Origin: JAEUIZ01 sp046155605
Lineage (GTDB): Bacteria; Planctomycetota; Phycisphaerae; Phycisphaerales; UBA1924
Direction of reading: 5' to 3'
DNA: 64,000 nucleotides
Assembly: GCA_046155605.1 (NCBI GenBank)
Contig: JBJXFQ010000021.1
Location: forward strand, 26,566-90,565
Shown here: piece after piece, positions 60,491 through 64,000 of the stretch
Numbering within the stretch: position 1 is the first letter of the stretch
Layout: each line of letters opens with the position of its first letter
Position numbers and translations under genes: made by a program
The notes under the pieces: model-generated
Told to the model about the DNA's origin: nothing
Database searches by the model: none
Seen by the model: only the letters and a program-made list of their open reading frames with translations

Positions 60491-60518
60491 GTTCTACCAC
60501 AAATGGTGGTGATGTCAA
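60491..60518 (-). promoter_or_regulatory. Putative promoter of kamA
   Basis: Minus-strand TTGACA (60518-60513), a 16-base spacer and TAGAAC (60496-60491) match a sigma-70 promoter. The spacer contains ACCAC-CATTT-GTGGT, a perfect 5-base inverted repeat that could be an operator. The leader to the kamA start would be about 120 bases and includes a small GAGCC/GGCTC hairpin. Confidence 0.5.
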
Positions 60519-60610
60519 GTCCACCGCCAATTAGTACCCCATCGACTCCGCAATTGTGGATAACTCCACGCCGACCCTCCCCCGAACGCTAGTCATTCGT
60601 ACGCCCCGCC

Positions 60611-62734
60611 TCATGGTTTCACGCCCGTCGGAGAATTCGGTGCCGCGCTCGGCTCGGCCTTCGGCAACTTCAGTCGCACGGTCCCACGCTCCGAGCCCTT
60701 TCCTTCGACCACTCCATCAGGCCGGATCACTCGAACTTCCACGAGCCGTGACGACAATCCGAACCCGCCGTTGAGCATCACCAGCCGAACCTCGATTGCA
60801 TCGGCCGTCGTCACCGCCTCATAATCCCGATACCCCGCCTGATTGCGATAGAACTCGTACCCGTCGCCGGAATCCTCATACAGGCTCCCGCGGGCCCTGC
60901 CAGACTCATCCGGATAGACCAGCAGGCTCACCCGTTCGAGCTTCCCCGACAAACCGTCGTGACCCGTCGGCGTCATCGCAATCACCGAGCCCCGCCGCAC
61001 ATACAGGTCCGGCAGCCCCGCCCCGCCCGGAATCTCCTCGCCGACCTTTACCCACTGCCCCGCGAGTGCCGTCGGCAAAGGCGTCGGACCCTCTTTCCCG
61101 GGCACCATCGCCAGCAGCCGCTCCCCGATCATGAAGCCGCGCGCCTCGGCACGCAGCGTCGCATCGGCCGGGTCCGCTACAAGCAGCGGCCGGATCATCG
61201 GCTGGTTCCTGAAAAACGCGTCGAACGCCAGCGCGTACATGTACGCCGAGAGCGCCTGTCGCCGCGCCATCGCCGCTTTCAGTGCCTCGACCGCGCCCGC
61301 TCGCTCAGGCCCCCACTGCGTCCACGGCTCGCGGTTCACCATCACCGGCATCAGACCCGCCACGCCGATCCATCTCGCCAGCAGCGCCTCATCCTTCACA
61401 CCCGCCGGCACCGCCATTCCGACCGCCTGTTGCCCGCAGAGCGCCCAGCCGAGGACTTCAGGCAACACCTCCAGCGGTTCCTGCTCGGGCACGCGTGCTT
61501 CCACAAGCCTCCCGCTGTACCGCTGCACGCCGGGCGTGAATCCGTCCGTCGCGAAGACCTGCGGCCGAACCGGCGACTTGTCCCCGCCAAAACTCTGGTA
61601 CATCGCCTTCGCGCTCAGGAACGGCAGCAGCCCCCGCCGCGCCGCGCTTGGCAGCGACCCGCCCCACGCAGCATCCGCTTCAAGAACAATCCCCGCGTCG
61701 AGCCCTTCAAACGTCGGCCCGCCCGCGATCCCACTCAACCCCAGCCCGCCGCACTTGCCGAGAAGTTCTTGCCACCACCTCTGCGTGCCCTCTCGCGTGA
61801 GCAGCGGCCACACCGGTCCGTTCGTCGGTTGAGAAAATGTGATGGGCGCGCCATCGGCGCTTCCGACCAAGTGCCCCGCTTCCACGGCCGATTTCAGGTC
61901 CGCGCGTTCGGGCATGAATACCACCGGGGCCGATCCGATCACGCCGATCAGACGCACCTTTGCCGCGCGTGACGCCTCGAGCAACCCCGCTATCTCGCCC
62001 GTGTCCGTCCCCGCGGCCAGCGACCACGTCCCCGGCCCGATCGGCACCCAGGCTGCCGTCATCCCCAGGCCAAGTTCCGCCGACGACTTCGCCAGTTCGC
62101 TCAGTTCAGCCGCCGTGCGCACGCCGTCCTGCTGCAACCCCAGCGCCCATCGTCCCGGCATCTCGAATCGGCCCGTCACCTCGCTCAGCGACGACATCAA
62201 CTCGACCGCGCTGTCGATCTCGAACGTCACGATCGCCAGCGGCGCGACAGTGGTGATCGAAAGTGACTCCGCCAGCGAAACATCGCACGCCCCGCCCGTG
62301 TCCGCCACGATCGCGAAGGTCGTGCCATTGGGCCTGACGCCGAAAATGACTGGCGACGCCCGATCCGCTGCACGCACCGTCATGCCGTTGCGAACCAGCG
62401 GCCCAGACAACCCGCCGAGCCCATACAACGTCGATCCCGGCGGCAACGCGATCGTCGCCCGGTTCCGATCATCGACGCGCTCAAACTTCGGCACCAGCCC
62501 CAATGCCACAGCCGGCCTGACCTCGCCTCGCGGCTTGAACTCCACCGAGACCCACGGCGGCTCGGGCTGCGACTCAGGATAAAACCGACTGACCTGCGGC
62601 CCAATCATCTGGCCTTGGCCGACGGCCGTGTCGACACCGATGGAAAACGCGACCACGCCAGCCATGACCGCAAGGACATTCTCCCGCCACAGCAACTCGC
62701 TACTCCACACCATGTCCGGCCCGACGCAGGCCAT
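60611..62734 (-). CDS. Secreted GH31-like protein, probably without glycosidase activity
   Basis: This protein has 707 residues with an N-terminal membrane or signal segment (NVLAVMAGVVAFSIGVDTAV). The family-31 glycosidase frame is recognisable: STLYGLGGLSGPLVRNGMTV, LSEVTGRFEMPGRWALGLQ, RRQALSAYMYALAFDAF and PMIRPLLVADPADA, with a C-terminal beta domain ending in VRRGSVIAMTP and LYEDSGDGYEFYR. The two catalytic aspartates of the family are missing: no WxDM nucleophile motif is found, and the QRYSGR region lacks the W-x-GD acid/base motif. It may bind alpha-glucosides without cutting them, or have taken on a new function. Confidence 0.75.
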   Translation of the reverse strand: MACVGPDMVWSSELLWRENVLAVMAGVVAFSIGVDTAVGQGQMIGPQVSRFYPESQPEPPWVSVEFKPRGEVRPAVALGLVPKFERVDDRNRATIALPPGSTLYGLGGLSGPLVRNGMTVRAADRASPVIFGVRPNGTTFAIVADTGGACDVSLAESLSITTVAPLAIVTFEIDSAVELMSSLSEVTGRFEMPGRWALGLQQDGVRTAAELSELAKSSAELGLGMTAAWVPIGPGTWSLAAGTDTGEIAGLLEASRAAKVRLIGVIGSAPVVFMPERADLKSAVEAGHLVGSADGAPITFSQPTNGPVWPLLTREGTQRWWQELLGKCGGLGLSGIAGGPTFEGLDAGIVLEADAAWGGSLPSAARRGLLPFLSAKAMYQSFGGDKSPVRPQVFATDGFTPGVQRYSGRLVEARVPEQEPLEVLPEVLGWALCGQQAVGMAVPAGVKDEALLARWIGVAGLMPVMVNREPWTQWGPERAGAVEALKAAMARRQALSAYMYALAFDAFFRNQPMIRPLLVADPADATLRAEARGFMIGERLLAMVPGKEGPTPLPTALAGQWVKVGEEIPGGAGLPDLYVRRGSVIAMTPTGHDGLSGKLERVSLLVYPDESGRARGSLYEDSGDGYEFYRNQAGYRDYEAVTTADAIEVRLVMLNGGFGLSSRLVEVRVIRPDGVVEGKGSERGTVRLKLPKAEPSAAPNSPTGVKP

Positions 62735-62788
62735 GTGATAACCGACGAGCGTAGCCCGCGTCAGGGACCGATAGAAATGCGCGCCGCC

Positions 62789-63166
62789 TTACCAGCCGCC
62801 GCGACCGCCGCCGCCGCCGCCACCGCCGCCTCGACCGTAACCGCCACCACCGCCACCACCGCGGCCGCCGCCACCGCCAAAGCCGCCTCGACCACCGCCA
62901 CCACCGCCGCCGCCGCCACCCTCGCGCGGCTTGGCGACATTCACCGCGAGCGCGCGACCGCCCATCTGCTGGCCGTTGAGCGCGTTGATGGCGGCCTGTG
63001 CCTGCCCATCATCCGGCATCTCGACGAAACCGAAGCCGCGAGAGCGACCGGTCTCGCGATCCATCACGACGCTCGCCCGGGCGACTGACCCGTACTGCGA
63101 GAACATCTGCTGGAGCTCGGTCTCGGTGGTGGAGAAGGGAAGGTTTCCGACATAAATGTTTGTCAC
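62789..63166 (-). CDS. Glycine-rich RRM RNA-binding protein
   Basis: This protein has 125 residues. A single RNA recognition motif covers residues 1-80: RNP2 NIYVGNL and RNP1 SRGFGFVEM. The tail (residues about 83-125) is almost entirely Gly with Arg and Tyr (RGG-like). Such cyanobacterial and planctomycete proteins are often cold- or stress-linked RNA chaperones; that role is inferred. It is transcribed alone, about 55 bases upstream of the GH31-like gene in the same direction. Confidence 0.92.
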   Translation of the reverse strand: MTNIYVGNLPFSTTETELQQMFSQYGSVARASVVMDRETGRSRGFGFVEMPDDGQAQAAINALNGQQMGGRALAVNVAKPREGGGGGGGGGGRGGFGGGGGRGGGGGGGYGRGGGGGGGGGRGGW

Positions 63167-63263
63167 GGGCTGATCCTCGAACCAAATCTTCCTGAACTCG
63201 TTGCTGACGCCAACTCAAATCGGACGGGCCGAAGTGTACCAACTTCCACCCAGAGTGCAAACC

Positions 63264-63884
63264 CTACTTCCGCTTCTCCACACCTCCCCCTCGTCGGGGG
63301 GATCGCGGCGGCGGCTGAACAAACGGCTCCAACTCCGGAGGCAACTCCTGAAGCCCCCGCCGGCGGGCCTTCCCGACTGCATAATGCAGCGACGCATGTA
63401 TCCGCCGACGAACCGCCTCCGTCACATTCAGCCCATTCGCATCCATTTGTTCCAGCGAGAACCTCCAAGCATGGAACTCTTCTAAACAACGCGGCCGGTA
63501 GGCACCCAGCCCGATGACGTGGTGCCCGATTTCATGCAGGAATACGGCCGCCGACATCGGGCCTTTCGGCTTCGGCGACTCGATCAGGCGTGCCGAAGTG
63601 CCGTCGCGGTAGCGAACTTCCCAGGCGATTCCAGACATCGCTGTCCGCCATCGCCGGACTCGAACGCCGTACTTTTCCAGCATCGCCTTGGTCACAGCGT
63701 CGTATTTGGCCTGCATCGGCTCAGCAGCCTGACGAACCGCACGCGGTGCCTGCCTTCGAGCCGCAGCAGGCACGCCCTCCCGTGCGCGCGCCTGCGGTCG
63801 CTGCGGTTTGACACCGGCCCACGCCTCGGGTTGTGCCGGCTTCCGACCGACCAAGCCCCGCATCAAATCCCATAGCGTGCTCAC
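63264..63884 (-). CDS. Small HEXXH zinc metallopeptidase-like protein
   Basis: This protein has 206 residues from GTG 63884, which overlaps the upstream stop by 4 bases (GTGA). A Pro/Ala/Arg-rich N-terminus precedes the zinc motif FLHEIGHHV; a downstream CLEEFHAWRF supplies a possible third ligand (E). The ARLIESPKPKGPMSA strand before it fits the edge strand of a gluzincin. The C-terminus is basic and Pro-rich (QPPPRSPRRG). The family is not identified; it may be a housekeeping peptidase or a phage-type protease. Confidence 0.65.
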   Translation of the reverse strand: MSTLWDLMRGLVGRKPAQPEAWAGVKPQRPQARAREGVPAAARRQAPRAVRQAAEPMQAKYDAVTKAMLEKYGVRVRRWRTAMSGIAWEVRYRDGTSARLIESPKPKGPMSAAVFLHEIGHHVIGLGAYRPRCLEEFHAWRFSLEQMDANGLNVTEAVRRRIHASLHYAVGKARRRGLQELPPELEPFVQPPPRSPRRGGGVEKRK

Positions 63885-64000
63885 GACGCCACCTTCCCCT
63901 CCACCGTCGCGCCAGGCTTGAGCAGTCGCCCCCCGCCGCGGCGAAACGCGGCCCACTGCATCGGCTTCCCGCCCGCGGGCTGAACATCCAGAAGCCGGAT
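63881..64000 (-). CDS. fmt: Probable methionyl-tRNA formyltransferase, C-terminal end only
   Basis: Only the last 39 residues lie in the window; the 5' part is beyond the right edge. The visible text, IRLLDVQPAGGKPM then WAAFRRGG and LLKPGATVEGK, follows the closing strand pattern of Fmt, which ends in a (L/V)xxLxxQPxGKxxM segment and an xGxxL loop in its tRNA-binding domain. Fmt formylates initiator methionyl-tRNA. The stop overlaps the metallopeptidase start by 4 bases. The call rests on a short segment. Confidence 0.6.
   Translation of the reverse strand: MRLLDVQPAGGKPMQWAAFRRGGGRLLKPGATVEGKVAS

Noticed and set aside
60555..60563. Perfect DnaA box TTATCCACA on the minus strand
   Set aside because: It is a single copy with no AT-rich unwinding region, no second box and no dnaA or dnaN nearby, so an origin is not supported.
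62789..62920. GGC/GCC repeat as a microsatellite switch
   Set aside because: It encodes the Gly-rich tail of the RRM protein in frame, with varied codons; changes would alter tail length only.

Overview
This window is high-GC bacterial chromosome with short intergenic gaps and many 4-base start/stop overlaps. It most likely comes from a planctomycete of the class Phycisphaerae. The main evidence is a family of secreted proteins ending in the paired Cys-rich repeat CYANCDxSTxxPxLNVND / FxCFxNxFAxGC (called GC-type dockerin in protein family names, typical of Phycisphaerales). RCC1- and kelch-propeller exoproteins, the futalosine menaquinone enzyme MqnC, a Kdo/LPS export module and a Tat-secreted Gfo/Idh/MocA oxidoreductase fit the same assignment. 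I saw no tRNA, rRNA, insertion sequence, integrase or CRISPR array.

Layout. 1-2474: three tandem choice-of-anchor-J exoproteins on the minus strand, the first cut by the window edge. 2594-6743 (minus): deoC, an alpha/beta hydrolase and an enlarged rseP. 6858-9345 (plus): two coupled RCC1-propeller exoproteins; the first is preceded by a TCAC tetranucleotide tract that sits between a strong ribosome binding site with ATG and the rest of the gene. 9346-9704: non-coding DNA with two repeat arrays. 9705-16393: a coiled-coil membrane protein, a Cys-rich secreted protein, an EVE-domain protein, an isolated nuoH and two unknown proteins. 16518-20933: three overlapping sulfotransferases divergent from a glycosyltransferase. 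21110-31364: gyrB, ruvX, a LolA-like protein, a TPR metallopeptidase, nadD, an anomalous orphan membrane protein and metK. 31539-41992: kelch and collagen-like exoproteins, an oxidoreductase, mqnC and small proteins. 42291-50836 (minus): a TPR protein, FlgN-like protein, soluble histidine kinase and NtrC-type regulator in one overlapping chain, preceded by an RDD protein, a lipoprotein and an unknown. 50892-53071: FAD protein and scpA. 53100-57848 (plus): kdsD, kdsC and a giant LptC/LptA-like protein. 57964-64000: kelch protein, kamA, a degenerate GH31 protein, a glycine-rich RRM protein, a HEIGHH metallopeptidase and the 3' end of a probable fmt.

How the genes work together. Much of the window concerns the cell surface: secreted beta-propellers and dockerin-tailed proteins, sulfation and glycosylation, Kdo supply and LPS transport, and intramembrane proteolysis. 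The TPR/FlgN-like/kinase/NtrC chain resembles a cytoplasmic two-component system that couples sigma-54 transcription to flagellar assembly. The most unusual signal is the TCAC tract at 6957-7010. It puts the well-placed ATG out of frame with the propeller gene, and loss of one unit or gain of two would restore the frame, as expected of a phase-variable contingency locus.
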